Of a stretch of 64,000 bases of DNA, positions 36,046 through 49,404 are shown piece after piece. The position numbers and the translations under genes were made by a program. Under the pieces are notes generated by a model. The model did not search any database and was not told the DNA's origin. It saw only the letters and a program-made list of their open reading frames with translations. Origin of the DNA: Aldrovandia affinis (taxonomy: Eukaryota; Chordata; Actinopteri; Notacanthiformes; Halosauridae); assembly GCA_029706075.1 (NCBI GenBank), contig JAINUG010000023.1:3462447-3526446 (forward strand). The letters are read 5' to 3'. Position 1 is the stretch's first letter. Each line of letters opens with the position of its first letter.

Positions 36046-36659
36046 AATGCAGAATTCAGAGAGTTAAGCACAGGTACGTACGTACGTATACACTGGAAAG
36101 TGCAACTGTTCTAATGTGTGTTCATGCACACTGACGTCAACAATGTCTGAGTGTGTCAATGCCCATCTCACTTACCATCTAGCCTGATACTCTAAAGGCC
36201 TTTTGACTATTCTATTAAGTATTTCCTTTTTTGCCAATAAGTGCCAAATGCAAAATTACCTATTGAAAAGCTCAAGAATGTCTTTGAGCTCTGAAGTGTG
36301 TCTCCTCATCGGCAGACAGGGAATGTGGTGCTCCACTTTAGAATTTAGAGACGCGCTGACTTCACATGCACAGCTGGGGAGAAGCAAGACCCGCTGTGTT
36401 CTGCATGATGTCCTTGAGAGAGCAGTTTTTAATATTTCTCTGGAGGTGCATTAAATATAGCGCTGTTATCACTGCACAACTACAGCATTTGAACTCTTCA
36501 TCCATCTTCATTGGCAAAGAGACTTAAGAGTCACGCAAGCAGTAAATCCTGAGGACACCTCGATCATAACCTGCAGCTGTTGCCCCGTGCGTCAAAGGGA
36601 GGTGCCCCAGTTACTGTACTTAGCTGACAATTGTCTACAAAGAAAATCTCAATCTGCAA

Positions 36660-37150
36660 GAAATTCCAGCAATTAACCCTCTCATTCCATGTGAGGACAT
36701 TTGGATTAGACTATTGGGAGAACATGAGCCTTAATAAAAGAGTATGCTATTGGCCACCAGCTTCGGACAGTCACATAAATACTATGCTCTATAGAAACAT
36801 AAAACAAGCTTGTCGTGAAGGCGAGACATTAATAATGGGTCACATCAATTATCCCTCTATTACTTGGGAAGCAGTGTTAGAACAGAGCAAATATGAAAAG
36901 GAGTTTTTAGATGTGGTTAATGTGTTTTTTTGGTGCAGTCTGCAAGAGGGAAATCAATTCTGGACCTGGTTTTGTGTAATAAACCTGACAGAATTTGCAG
37001 CCCAGAGGTAGTAGAACCACTAGGGACAAGTGATCATAGTCTCTTTTGATATTTTAAGTCAAGACTGCCTCCTTGAACTCTTGAAGTTTTAACTTCAGAA
37101 GAACTGACTTTCCTAAAATGATAAAGAATTTAAGTAATATAGATATATAC
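36660..37150 (+). pseudogene. CR1-type LINE endonuclease fragment
   Basis: The frame 36631-37011 contains VCYWPPASDSHINTMLYRNI and EGETLIMGHINYPSITWEAV. This corresponds to the YRPP and GDFN motifs of CR1 endonucleases; here the catalytic GDFN has become GHIN. After frameshifts, SILDLVLCNKPD and PLGTSDHS (the SDH motif) follow at about 36947-37045. It is a degenerate internal fragment, without RT or tail. Faint further similarity may extend to 37560. Confidence 0.8.
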
Positions 37151-40100
37151 TACATATTATTACATTTCTAGATTGCAAAACAGTGAACAAAAGATTTAGT
37201 AAATTTAAAAGGGTTATTGTTCATGCACAGTGTAAATTCATCACAAAATTATGAAGAAATAACATGAAAAAGCAGTCTACACAGTGAATGAATAAATATT
37301 TACAGAAATTTTGAGACAAAAAAAAAAGACTGTACATAATATATAAAAAGACAATTCGGAGAGAAACAAGGTTGATTATTATAATAAGTGGGCAAAGGCT
37401 AAATATGCCTAAAAGTACAGCCAATGCACAGAATGTTTTAGAGGACATTGAGATAAGGGGTGGAGAAGTACTAGAAAAAATTGTTTTGGTGTTTGGTCAA
37501 ATACTGCAAGGGGGTGGGGGCTACCTGCACATACGCAGGGAGATGTGGCAGCCTGAAGTAAGGAAGGAATAATGTGATAGACATTTATTCTAACGTCAAA
37601 CATCTCATCTCCATATGGCTTTTAGCACAGCTGGTGGGTTGAATGCCCCCCAAAAGTCTTAAAAAGACATAACCCTGGCTAATATAGCACTGTTATACAT
37701 CATACTACAAATTACAGTAATCTTGCATTTTACCTTAGCAATTATAAATGAGTATTGCACTAATTCAAACTGTGACACATTCCAGACTCTGTGTTAATAG
37801 AAACATGCTCAGGAGAAACACCTGAAGGACATCCGTAATATGTCCACTTGATCTGAACATTTCTTGAATTGCTTTCTGTTTTGCAGTGGGTCTGTGGTGC
37901 CAGCAGCCCCAAGCTATATCACAGTATAAAAATAACTGCTCCATTTGTGGCAAGAGGAGAAAAAACAACTCAATATTGCTTATTTAGTCATCCTTTAAGC
38001 TGTATATAGTGAAGGTGAATCATTGCTTATTCATTCATGTCTCTCAAAACAATGTCTCATTTTTCCCCATTTATTTTTACATCTAAAGCTTAATGCAGAG
38101 ATTCATCCCAGAGAACAAACGGCAAATTGTGATCACGCTACACTGCTTTTTACTGCCATCAGTGTCATTTCCAGCAACTCTCTTTTTTCCCATTCATCTC
38201 ACCACACTTTGAAAATACACAAAAGTAAAACAATTAGCAGAATTTGATGCCTTCAACCCTGTGCAGATCTCTATCTCACGATGGGCTCTAGTTTCATTGT
38301 CAAAGCGGAATGCACAGACAGTAGCGCTAATCCTAGATGAAGGCACGTCCTTGTCTATTCCGGAAGTTTCGTGACAAGAGACGGTAGCACGAGATTGTGG
38401 CGCAGTTGTAAAAGAGTTTGGTTTAAGAACAAATAAATTACCTGTGGGTGTGATGAGGGTTTGGTTAATTATGGCCAATCAGATCATCAGCTTTTTCCCC
38501 TTTAAGACTCTTGCCATAGTGAAATGCCAATTTTGTCATGTATGATGAAGAGCAAGCGCCAAGGCATGCAAAGACCAAGTTAAGAGACTTGCTTTCATTA
38601 CTATAAAATTGAGAACATAACTGGATGGCATATAATACTAAAATAAACTACATAGACTGACCAGGTGTCCCACATTTTGATTCTTCAGTAAACGTCATTT
38701 CAGTTTTATCTTGCTTCCTTATTGTGATTAGAACTGCACTTTAAACAAAGTACAAACTTTACGCATATAAAATATGAATATGACACCCACCCCCGCTCAA
38801 CAATATCATCAGAAAAATCGCTTCCATGCTTCTATTCCAGCTTTCCCGTCCCTAGATGTTCCACATTTGGACCGTTTGAATCTGGTCACCCTAAAACTAA
38901 CGTGCGTGTGTATCAGTTTCTTTTCTCATTTAGTTTAGTTTGCGTATTTTCATATAAGCCTCCTATATTAAAACCTGTTTATTAGCTGTATTAACTATGC
39001 TTCATTGATGTGATGCTCAGCTCAAAAGATCCCTCCTCTCCCATGCGCTCTCTCTCTCTCTCTCCAGCCTCCGCAATCGCTCACGGTATTGGTACATGAT
39101 ACGCCGTCTAATTACGTTCACCATTTTATTGTAGTGGAACGTTTAATATTTAACATAACATTAAAACCGGTGCACATGCATACATTTCCTTTTTTAAATG
39201 CATATCTTCTACAATTAGACGGGTGTGGAGACGGTCTCTCTCCCATGCAAGTGGATAAAACTGCTCCTTACAAGTACAATGCTCAGCTCAAATACTTTTA
39301 ACTGCTCAGCTGAATACAGACTGCGTTTAAAATGGTAATAGTAGGCCAATGTTTGCTTTTTCAATCAGTGTTTCCACACAAAGCGTTTATTTCAGCATTC
39401 ATACCATTTACACGGTGGTCTGAATTGGAATATGTGATGCTAAATGTGTTGCTGTCAAAAAATACAGTGACCTCTTTATGGCTCAATTACAATATTATTT
39501 TAAGCTCCTATTCAATAACCTTGAGAATTAATATATATTTTGCTTAAACTTTCATTTAAAAAAAGCCACTGATCCTTACAGTCCTGAAAATATTTTCACT
39601 GAAATAGTACCATTGGTTCACAGCTGGTCAGCAAGCTAGTTCTGCCAAGCCAGTTTCACAGTCATCTCATCTCATAAACTTCTGAGAAGCGTCTGTCTCA
39701 TACGCAGGTCCAGACATGATAATCTCAGGGGTTTGAATGTTATTATATTACATTTAGCTCAGCCTGGATCAGAAATGGGCCGTCTATCTCTAGACCTCAT
39801 TTAGAACATTGGCTCGTTTGCACTGAAGAAAGAAAAATAACAAATCGAGGAGCTGGAAAAATCTTGCTGACCTTGAGTGATCAAAAACCCTTCACGGGAA
39901 GTGGCGGAACCTCTTAAAATATTACATCATCTCAGTGTCATCTTAGTCAAAGAAGGATTCACAAAATACTGCCAGACCATTGTGTGTTTTCTTTGTGTAA
40001 AATATGCAGTCGCACGACACAGCGCTAATGGTAGTACAATGTGATATTTGTCAATTTGTGTAAAATATGCTACTTGCACACTTGCATTTTAAAACTTTTT

Positions 40101-41436
40101 TTACATTGTTACATCTTTATAAGGGTATTGATCAATTTGGAGGTGGAAGTGCAGGGGAAGTGCAGTTAGAGGGACAATCTGGGAAATGTAGCAATTGCTA
40201 TTAGTTTTTATTTAAGAAGAAAAATATTAACCACACACTGTTCCAAAGCTCCCAGAGATTTCTTTACAAATGAACAATGCTGCGACCTACAAGTCTTCAT
40301 CATCCCCAACCTGAGGAAGAATGTGTACGTGTTGTTCAGCGGGAGCATTGGAACAGCGTTCTTTTCTCCTCAGCTTGAATCACTGCCACCTGTGTGTATG
40401 ACTGGTTTGATTTAGCTGTTTGTGCAGTCTTGAAGCAGAACTTAGTCAAACTGCTTCAGTTCTGTATATCAGACGGCTCAGAGATTGAGCGTGATTCAGT
40501 CATGTTGTGCTACGAAGACAAGAAAAGATCTGTTGGCCCAAATTTCTGTGGAGCGGCATGTCTGCTGTGGAGGCTGTTGTCGTCCTGCTATTACTCTCCA
40601 AGTGCCGCTTAATTATTCCCTTTGGGGGGGAGGTGTGGACTCAAAAGTCTGCATCTGAAGAGAGTATAGATTTCTAAAAGATTAAAAATACAATTTCTTA
40701 CAGGAATGTTAATTCTTGTTGCCTAGTCTTTAATGTTTGCAGCGAAAGTGTAGTTGTTTTTTTTACTCAGAACCGCTTGTTGCACAGATCATAGATCTCA
40801 CATTACAGTTCACAAATCAAAGCAGCTAAAATTAGATTTTTATACATGTAAAATGTGCCAAATTGTATTTTACTTTTTAATACTGAATACTGTTAATATA
40901 TTTTACAAAATATATTCTGATAATATATTAATATTTAACCTGTTATTTTTTAGTGAACCCCTTCCTAGTTTCAAATATCAAAATAGTGGTCCTTGGTTTA
41001 TTCATTCATTAATGAGTAAAGAGATTGGCTTTTTATTTACTTTTTGACATGTTACTCACTTTCCTCATTTTACCAATTTCAACAGTTTGGCCTGTACCCA
41101 CCTTCAACACAGTTTTCAATTCTACGTCTCTCCGTTTCCTCAGCTTCCATGATGACTTTTAGACATAGCAAAGCAAGCTTTTTATCTGATTTACTTCTAA
41201 CACCTCTTGGTATTTCTCCCCTTTGATTTAATGTTGCAGTAAACAGATTTAAGTTGCCTCCAGGCCTTCACAAGATGACAGCCAGTTCCAAACTGTTTTC
41301 TGAGGATTTTCTCATATAAGATTCTATATTGCGGTTATAGAATCTAGTTGCCCAGTTACACTGTTTATTTCACATCAGTTTAATTTATCCTACAGTGAAT
41401 TTTGTTATTTCTCAAATGCTTGTTTACAAAATCAGT
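37151..41436. other. Non-coding stretch
   Basis: Only short simple sequence (CT run at 39048-39066). No gene, RNA or transposon recognised over 4 kb, though the first 400 bases may be decayed CR1 linker. Confidence 0.4.
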
Positions 41437-41483
41437 TACATTTAGGCCTTCAGCAGACGCTCTTATCCAGGGAGACTTACACT
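41437..41483 (-). mobile_element. SINE/LINE 3' tail fragment
   Basis: On the minus strand it reads GTAAGTCTCCCTGGATAAGA then GCGTCTGCTGAAGGCCTAAATG. This is the shared L2-type tail module, without head or body. Confidence 0.75.
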
Positions 41484-42939
41484 GTTTTCTTTTTTTGTTG
41501 TGTCTTTGTATACAATCCATTTATAGATCTGGATATACATCTGGTTCATAGAAAAATGTTGATGTCACTCCTTGAATTATTACAACTGATAACCAGTAGG
41601 AGCATATTTACGCGCTCCTTATTCTGCCTTCCAAGTTCTAGGTCAGAATGTGCGCAGCACTGGAAAATAGACGCTACACCCCTTTTTCAATAAAACCATG
41701 ACCCAAGTGTGGATCTCTGTAGTGGCAGCTTACCAGAATCAAGTCAGAATTCGTGCATCAAGGAAAAAGGCAATTACAGTTGCATTCTGCATCAGAAAAA
41801 AACTGTTATGCACACGTAAGTCAAAATAGACCCCTAACTGAATCTGTCTAATGAAAACGTAAACGTTTCAAACTCAAGCTCTGGAAAGTTTCTACTGTTT
41901 ATATTGAATCGTCAAGTTCACACAGTAGTTTGCGTTCTAAGGCTTTGTAAGCAAATGGTGAGTATTAAAGAATTCTCAGCCTGTTCATTGAACTTTAATG
42001 AAATGCCTGAGACTTTAAGTCACTGTGCATCATCCTTCATGTCTGTGTGATTCTAATTAAAATAAAACCTGTTCTGCTTGTCATGAAAAATGCAAGAGCT
42101 TTATAATGAAGTTCCCACTGCAATGCGATTAATAAATGATGCCTTTTGTCTCTGTTTTCACATTTGGATTTGTTCAAATTGAACTGTTATTACAGTCGAA
42201 CCCCTCGATGTGAAAGTGTACCGAGAGGAACACTGTGCCTGAGAGTGCTGAACGGGATGTAGGTGCTCCACTGAAACATCTCACGCAATCTGCAGAAAAC
42301 CGCTTGTTTGTGTGTAGATTTAACAGGCAAAAATGATTCTCAAAATGAATTGCAAATAATAATAAGATCAGCATTTTTCAGTGTTTTACAATGTGTAGCT
42401 GCCACCTGTGTGACGCATTGCAACCATTCCCTGCCAGACCCCACATCACACATCCGCATACAGACTCTGCAGGCCAAAGCAGAGCACAATCGAAATCAGT
42501 GGTTTGGTGGTTTTAATGTCCTCAGTGTGAGGTCTCGGTGTTCACCAGCTAAACCAGCCCTTATGGCCACTATTGGGAAACCAACAAAAAACACACACCG
42601 CTTCTAAACCAGCCACTCTGGAGAAACCAACCAAAAACACCCATCCAGGGGTGCAAATTTGGTCTGATTTCCTGGCCTGGCTGCAAAACTGTACAAAAGA
42701 AAGCCTATTAGTCCTCTCTTTTAGTTTCCCATGATATCAAAAGAATATCGAAAAACAAAACAAAGAACATTATTGTACAAAGAGCACATCTCCAGATACT
42801 TCTAATGAACCCTGATGTGAAAACATCCATCTTCTGAATCCTTCCTGCTGTCATTTCGATCCCATTCCTTCCCCCTTTTTCCAGTTACGCTATGGACATC
42901 CTCCCCTTTGTCTCCAATGTCATCGACTCCTCTCATTCC
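41484..42939. other. Non-coding stretch
   Basis: No recognisable feature. Confidence 0.4.
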
Positions 42940-43390
42940 TTTCCAAAACACTCAAAAAGAATCCTGCTGGGCTGCATATAACCAAAACACTGTCTGCATA
43001 TCTCCTACAGAACGACTTGCTTGGTCCCAACCAATCTGGGTTCAAGGCAGGCCACTCCACAGAGACTGCTCTGCTCGCGGTCACTGAGGCTCTACAACTG
43101 GCTAAGTCCCAATCACTCAGCTCCGTCCTCCTCCTCCTCCTCAACCTGTCAGCTGCATTCGACACCATGGACCACCAGATCCTGCTCTCATCTCTTGCCG
43201 AGATTGGAATCTCTGGATCTGCACTGACATGGTTCAAGTCATACCTAGCTGACCCCTCCTATTCTCCCTGCACACCAAATCACTTGGTGCTGTCATCTGT
43301 GCTCATGGTTTTTCTCATCACTGTTATGCCGACAACACTCAACCCTTTCTCTCATTCCCTCCTTCTGAAACCCAGGTCCCAAACATTAAC
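42940..43390 (+). pseudogene. L2/Rex-type LINE RT fragment with internal deletion
   Basis: FLSKTLKRIL (about 42941-42970) precedes the 43017-43466 frame, which has NQSGFKAGHSTETALLAVTE, then NLSAAFDTMDHQILL and SALTWFKSYL. Similarity then jumps: the block with GVPQGS is deleted, and a shifted frame resumes at the catalytic loop, which reads YADN in place of YADD. The element is inactive on three counts: deletion, frameshift and catalytic change. Confidence 0.85.
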
Positions 43391-44059
43391 ACTAGGTAAA
43401 AAGTCAGGGGGACAAAAATGTAATTTCAAAAAGTGGGGGGACATGCTTATAAATGTGGGGTCTTAGGAGATGGATCTGAGGTCACAACATGCTTGACAAG
43501 CAAACTCTTGACTCCTGACAAGAGATCTGAACAATAAAATCTTCAAATGACATTTTCAAGAGCAAATAACCAGAAAGCCATTTCTTGCTGTTGCTCCCTA
43601 ACCTCCAATATATCTTATATAACTTGTATAACCTATATTTACTAGGGCTTTATGTAGGCAGGGAACATGTCTTACAAGGCCTTGCAAATTGCAGAAGAAG
43701 CCATTCAGGATTATGGTTTATTACAGCAGTCTATGAAAAACAACCTCTTCCCGTAGTACCACTTTTTATTTGCTGTGCAAAGGCCTTTTGTTTAAATGTC
43801 CCTGCCGCATGGACACTATTTAAATCACCAATAAGTTCCTGAGATTACAAGAACTGGTGAAGGATATCAAGTTTAACTGATATTTGCTCAAGGCTACCAA
43901 CAGTCCCCAGTGTTTTTCTTATTTTATTGAGATTTTAATAATCCACCACCGCCGTACTCTTTTTTTTATACATGTGGACACGTTCAGTTATTAAAAACCA
44001 CATTTCCACAGTCACTAATTGAAAACAGAAAGTAACTTTGTCCCACTCGCGAGCACACA

Positions 44060-44062
<3 letters not shown>
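43391..44062. other. Non-coding stretch
   Basis: A GGGGGACA-containing patch at 43405-43460 may be a decayed transposon end, but nothing firm can be said. Confidence 0.35.

Positions 44063-44127
<65 letters not shown>
44063..44127. repeat. Pure AC microsatellite
   Basis: About 32 uninterrupted AC repeats. Confidence 0.98.
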
Positions 44128-44129
<2 letters not shown>

Positions 44130-44454
44130 CGTGCGCGTGTTGACAAATGCACACACGGGCACCTCTAGGTAGATTGGCTTCTGCATGACAGCTATAAATG
44201 AAAAACTAGACACACTGCAGTGAAATGCAGAAACGTGCTGTTTGGTTTTGTGATATATTACTTGCCACATTTCTCCGTCTGTGTTCAGTGCCACCAGCTT
44301 CCCGAGGGAAGGCCGAGGGGGATTCTGGGTAATGGATGTGTAACACTAACACACCGTGTCCTGGAGTGTGTAGGCCACACCGCTAAACATACATTCACTT
44401 ATCGCAGAGCAATACAAATGACAGTAGAGAACTTTGCGTTTGTCCTTCAAACAC

Positions 44455-44537
44455 ATGCATGCACACACACACAAACACTATCTCTCTCTCACACACATAC
44501 ACACACAAACAAACAAACACGCAGGCATGCACACATG

Positions 44538-44568
<31 letters not shown>

Positions 44569-44668
44569 CATCTCTCTCTCACACACACACACACAGTCAC
44601 ACACACACAAACATGCAGGCACGCACGCACGCACACACACACACACACACACACAGACATGCGCGCAC
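44455..44668. repeat. Compound CA microsatellite
   Basis: CA tracts with two copies of an ACCATCTCTCTCTCACACAC-like block and two GCAGGCA blocks, so part of the tract has duplicated as a larger unit. Confidence 0.95.
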
Positions 44669-45421
44669 GCTCTGGCTGGGAGTCCCGTTCGGGGGGTGGT
44701 GATTGGCTGTCCAATAAAGATTTAGATTATTGAATAGTTCGTTACCCTGTCTTTTGTTCTGGCTGCCATCCCCACTAAATAAATATTGAATACGTGTATG
44801 TTGATGCCACAAGCCAACGTCACTACAACACAAATTGTTTCTGAATGCTCAAACCTCAGCATAACTTACATTTTTATTATTTACAATTTTTTAAATTATT
44901 TGACATTTGGCTCACTCTACCAGAACAGTTCAGTCATTTTAACATAAACCTCTGAAGCTTTCCCTCCCCATTACTAATCTGCTATGCAAATGGTAAAACT
45001 GTCCACACATTTATCTCACACAACAGATATGACATTTTTAAGAAATACCAACAACAGACATCCGTTATGAGTTAAGACATCCGTTAGTGCTATTTAGTAA
45101 ACACTCTTAAAAAAACGACATGACTCTTTAACAAGAGGATTAAAGGGGCGACAGCTCTGTTCAGACAAAATTAAAGTTGCATATTTGGGAGTGTCCATGA
45201 GAATCTGTAATCCCAGGGGAACCTTCACAGCCACACAGATCATAAACACGGACAGGAAGCTGGCGCAACGTTTACTGCACGACCACTCAACAGGTAACGG
45301 AGCCCCAGATCAAGTGAGAAAATAACCCCCTTGGAATGGCATGTGTGGCACTGGCTACCCACTATTCTGGCCCATCAGGTGGCCCCTGGAATGGCATTTT
45401 GGGCCCCCAACCCCCAGCATG
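44669..45421. other. Non-coding stretch
   Basis: No recognisable feature. Confidence 0.4.
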
Positions 45422-45441
45422 GCATTCTGGGAGATGTAGTT
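45422..45441 (-). promoter_or_regulatory. ZNF143/Staf-like binding motif
   Basis: On the minus strand it reads AACTACATCTCCCAGAATGC, close to the vertebrate ZNF143 (Staf) consensus ACTACAATTCCCAGAATGC. Such sites usually sit near promoters. A moderately GC-rich, CpG-containing stretch follows at 45570-46450, but no first exon is identified. A single motif match is weak evidence. Confidence 0.35.
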
Positions 45442-45814
45442 CTTAGGTTTTAAGGTTTTTAAATATAGGCCTAAAAAAATAATATCAATATTAATATTTT
45501 CCCCATAATTCCAGGCCCCATGCAATGTTTGGGCCTTAGGCCCAGGCCTTGTCAGCCTATGTATTGATCTGGGCCTGCTCCTGGTCCCGCCTGGACCCAC
45601 GGTTCTGCATGGCGATCGCGGGCCTGCTGAACACACAGGCCTCAGCACGCTGCTCCGCTCCAGCCTCCTGCCTCCTGCCTCGGCCCAATAACAGCCCGTC
45701 CTGTTTCACGGTCCGTTACCCCACCCGGCCTCCTGCAGTGCCCGCCCTGTCAATCACTCTCTCATGCACTCCTTTCCCATATGCCGTCTGGCCCTCTACA
45801 TTACTCTACATGAT

Positions 45815-45932
45815 TTAAAGCAGGCCAGGCTAAGCTCTCTGCTCACAGGGACGACATCAGTGCTCCACGGGGGATTTGGACCTTCAACCCCTGAGACTGA
45901 CGTCTTAACCGCTACACTACACCGCCATCTGC
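45815..45932 (-). mobile_element. tRNA-derived SINE head and start of body
   Basis: Minus strand: A box within GTGTAGTGTAGCGGTTAAG (about 45906-45924) and B box AAGGTCCAAATCCC (about 45870-45883). A body follows with GAGCACTGATGTCGTCC-like sequence. This tRNA-like head type is common in fish SINEs. No clear 3' tail was found, so the copy is 3'-truncated or decayed. Confidence 0.6.
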
Positions 45933-47388
45933 TCCCGGTCTGCTCGTGGTGGAGACCGCGTTCCTGCACCTGCCTCGCGGTATCTCTCTGAGACCAAACT
46001 ACTCGCTTCCTACGCAGCGGCTCTTCGCCTCTGGGCTCAGAGGGTTCGGATTCGCATTTTCACTTCCACTGGATAAAGTCAGGATATTGACATTGGAAAC
46101 CTGATCTGAGATCAGCACCCCCTCCTCAGACGCATTATGAATACGGGCCCTGATTAAACTTCGCGCACGGAAAAAGTTAACGGGTTTACAAAGTGACTCC
46201 TGGAGTTGGCGCGTTCGTGCTTTATCAGAAAGCTGGTCGAGGTATTCTTAGGTGAGCGACGCAGCAGAATGGAAACACTCGGGGGAGAGATGTGATTGAG
46301 CAGACAGATAAAAGACAAATGGGATCAGCAGGTAATCCTTTGTGCTCCACTTGAAGACAGAGAAATGTCTGCGCGCGTTTGATGAACCGTATTCATCATC
46401 AGAAGAGCCGTCGCCAGGCGACCGGCGGAGAATGCCGGCAGTCATGTGACCGGGAAGTGTCACTTTTCTTTAAATGCAATATTGCAAATAGCTCAGAACA
46501 GTTGATGGCCAAAGGGTGACCGTCAACCGTTTCTGAAGTCCGTTACACTAAATCCTTCATAAACGCATATTTAATATGACAAGACAAAGATTCAATTTCC
46601 CTATGCCAGTCAGTGACATTTACAGTAAACACAGAACTATTTTTATTTGTTGTATTTCCAGGTGGCGTTAACTATAAAATAAACATTTCCTGATTAACCA
46701 GGAAAAAAAAAATCACATCCCTGTTGATACGTCGCTCCATCTCCAGAGCATGAAGTACAGAATGTACTAATGACATATCGGTCTGAAGCCGTGACTGTCT
46801 AGACTGTAGTCATGGTGATCTCCCCCATCGCAGAGTGACTGCCAGGTACCTCGTACATCACTGCTCATATCCCCCCATCCACGTACCAACATGAGACACC
46901 AATTTAAGGGTGGCCTGCAGGTATGGATCACCTACAAACACACACGCACCCTTTTTCACTCAGTATAGCCATCAGATACAGGGGCTGTGGTGTACAAAGC
47001 AGGCTATTTTTTCCAGCTCCAAAAAATAATAATAATCATTGTAAATCAAATGAACAGCACATCTCAAGGTGCTAAACATGTGCAGAACAGTGAATAACAC
47101 ATAACAACAAAACACACAGTAATTCATAGAAAAGCAAACACACAGCTTCACGAAAACCTCTGTGAGAGCGTTGGCAATATTAAGCATCACATGCGATGCA
47201 GTGAAAATGCATCTTAAGCTTATTTTTTAAAAGGAGTAAAAGTTTTGCTGTCTCTGATGTCCTTATGCAAAAATTATGATTAGTTTTACTTGAGCTAAGG
47301 TCCGTGAAGTAATCACTCAGTGTACTGCAGGGCAGCCTTATAAAAAACCCCACAAAAAAAACATTATTATTTTGTCTTTGCTTTTTCT
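45933..47388. other. Non-coding stretch, CpG-containing at its start
   Basis: The first 500 bases are relatively rich in CG dinucleotides. A minus-strand frame at 46248-46463 has a Ser/Asp-rich segment (GDGSSDDEYGSS), but I cannot link it to a known protein. No other feature. Confidence 0.35.
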
Positions 47389-48002
47389 GAGCCACACAGA
47401 ACCACGCTCTACCTACTGAGCCACACAGAACCACACTCTACCTACTGATCCACACAGAACCATGCTCTACCTACTGAGCCACACAGAACCACACTCTACC
47501 TACTGAGCCACACAGAACCACACTCTACCTGCTGAGCCACACAGAACCACGCTCTACCTACTGAGCCACACAGAACCACGCTCTACCTACTGAGCCACAC
47601 AGAACCACGCTCTACCTACTGAGCCACACACAACCATGCTCTACCTACTGAGCCACACAGAACCACGCTCTGAGCCACACAGAACCTACTGAGCCACACA
47701 GAACCATGCTCTACCTACTGAGCCACACAGAACCATGCTCTACCACAGAACCTGACCACACATAGAACCACACTCTACCTACTGAACCACACAGAACCAT
47801 GCTCTACCTACTGAGCCACACAGAACCACACTCTACCTACTGAGCCACACAGAACCATGCTCTACCTACTGAGCCACACAGAACCATGCTCTACCTACTG
47901 ACACACACAGAACCATGCTCTACCTACTGACACACACAGAACCACGCTCTACCTACTGAGCCACACAGAACCATGCTCTACCTACTGACACACACAGAAC
48001 CA
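47389..48002 (-). repeat. 29-bp minisatellite built from a SINE tRNA-like head, about 21 copies
   Basis: On the minus strand the repeated unit contains GTGGCTCAGTAGGTAGAGC followed by a variable dinucleotide and GGTTCTGTGT. This is the 5' head, with the pol III A box, of the SINE seen at 8295, 56036 and 58732. Units differ chiefly at one dinucleotide (ACGCTC, ACACTC or ATGCTC on the + strand), and a few are rearranged near 47675-47770. No B box, SINE body or tail is attached, so a SINE head was amplified in tandem. Confidence 0.9.
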
Positions 48003-49404
48003 CTTATTTTTAATCCAGCACCTTAACATAGTTTCCCTTAATATCGTACATACATTGTTTTTTACTCTTTCTGATTTATGTCCAACCTCATTATGCCATA
48101 AAGCCCAATGAACGAATATGACGACATTTCCTTCAAAACTGAAATGGATATGGATTGTTTTTATTGACAACGATATTGTTTCATTTATATAGCATAAAAT
48201 AGGCTATTGGGACCGATTCTCTGGGAAGGGAATGTATTGAGTATTGTGCCACTCTCTGCCATGAAAACAAAGAAAGGCAGGGCATTGACTGCTGGGAAAT
48301 CATTGTCATAAGACAATCATTCCTCATAAGAACTTTTCAAGATGGCTTTGTGCAAAGAAATAGTGATTTCTGTGTGAAACACTTTGAAAAGAGATAAATT
48401 GGGCAGAGGATAGCATAGTGGAAATTGCGAACACCTTGCAGATAAAAGCTTGAATTCTCCTCAAGTTTACAGCCACCACCCGCACTAGATAGTTAGTATT
48501 ATGTTATATACAACTTTTACTGTGTATGGTCAATTGATTCAATCAAACCTTGCGAATCTGCAAGAAGCCATTATGAAACACAGGAAATAAGGTAGGAGGT
48601 AGTACTGGCAATTCATTATTTTGATGATATTCCACTGCGGGGATGATTTTTCATCGTTCTGTAGGTACACTGCATAGTTATTCATGAATCTGCTCCAGTA
48701 CGTTACCTTAGATCATGTCCCTGACTGACCCTCTCCATCTCCCATAAATGTAATATAGTTTGGGCCTGATTCAAATAGAAGCCAGTTTAAATATTAATGC
48801 CAGCTCTCTCCATCAATAACTTTAAGACCCACAAGAGTCTGTTTGGTATTTCATATATGGGCTGCTTTGTGCTTTAGAAGTATGAAATATGAAAATACCA
48901 TTACTCCTTAAATGGTGCTGACCAGTTAGCTCCTTGGAGACAGCTCTCCCCACCTTTAATGGCTTTTGATAGACTTACAGAATTCACAGCGGCCACATCA
49001 ACCCGTGCAGTCAAATAGGTGCAAGCATGCACGTGCACCGCGTTGAGTTAGTGGAAAGAAGCTCTTCTGAGCTGGTGAAAGAATCTCACCACTGTGAAGA
49101 AGAGCCCATGATTCTAACACTCTTAACCTCCCACTGAGGGCAAAATCAGCCATGCCCTCTGCAGAGACAACACGAGAGAGACAGAGGGAAGCTTTGCAGT
49201 CATTCAGAGCATTAGAAGTTATTCACAGAGCAACTAATCATCAGCAGATTTTTTTTATTTTTTTTTATGGAATAATGATATTTAATGAAATAAGTGAAAC
49301 TTTAAAGGAGGGATTAGTAATGTTACACACTCTAGGCCACCACAGTGACTGACTGAACAACCATGCACTTTCTCCACAGACTAACTTAGTGTGCAAAACT
49401 AATT
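48003..49404. other. Non-coding stretch
   Basis: No recognisable feature. Confidence 0.4.

Noticed and set aside
43405-43460. Transposon end suggested by GGGGGACA runs
   Set aside because: Too short and without a partner terminus or target duplication.
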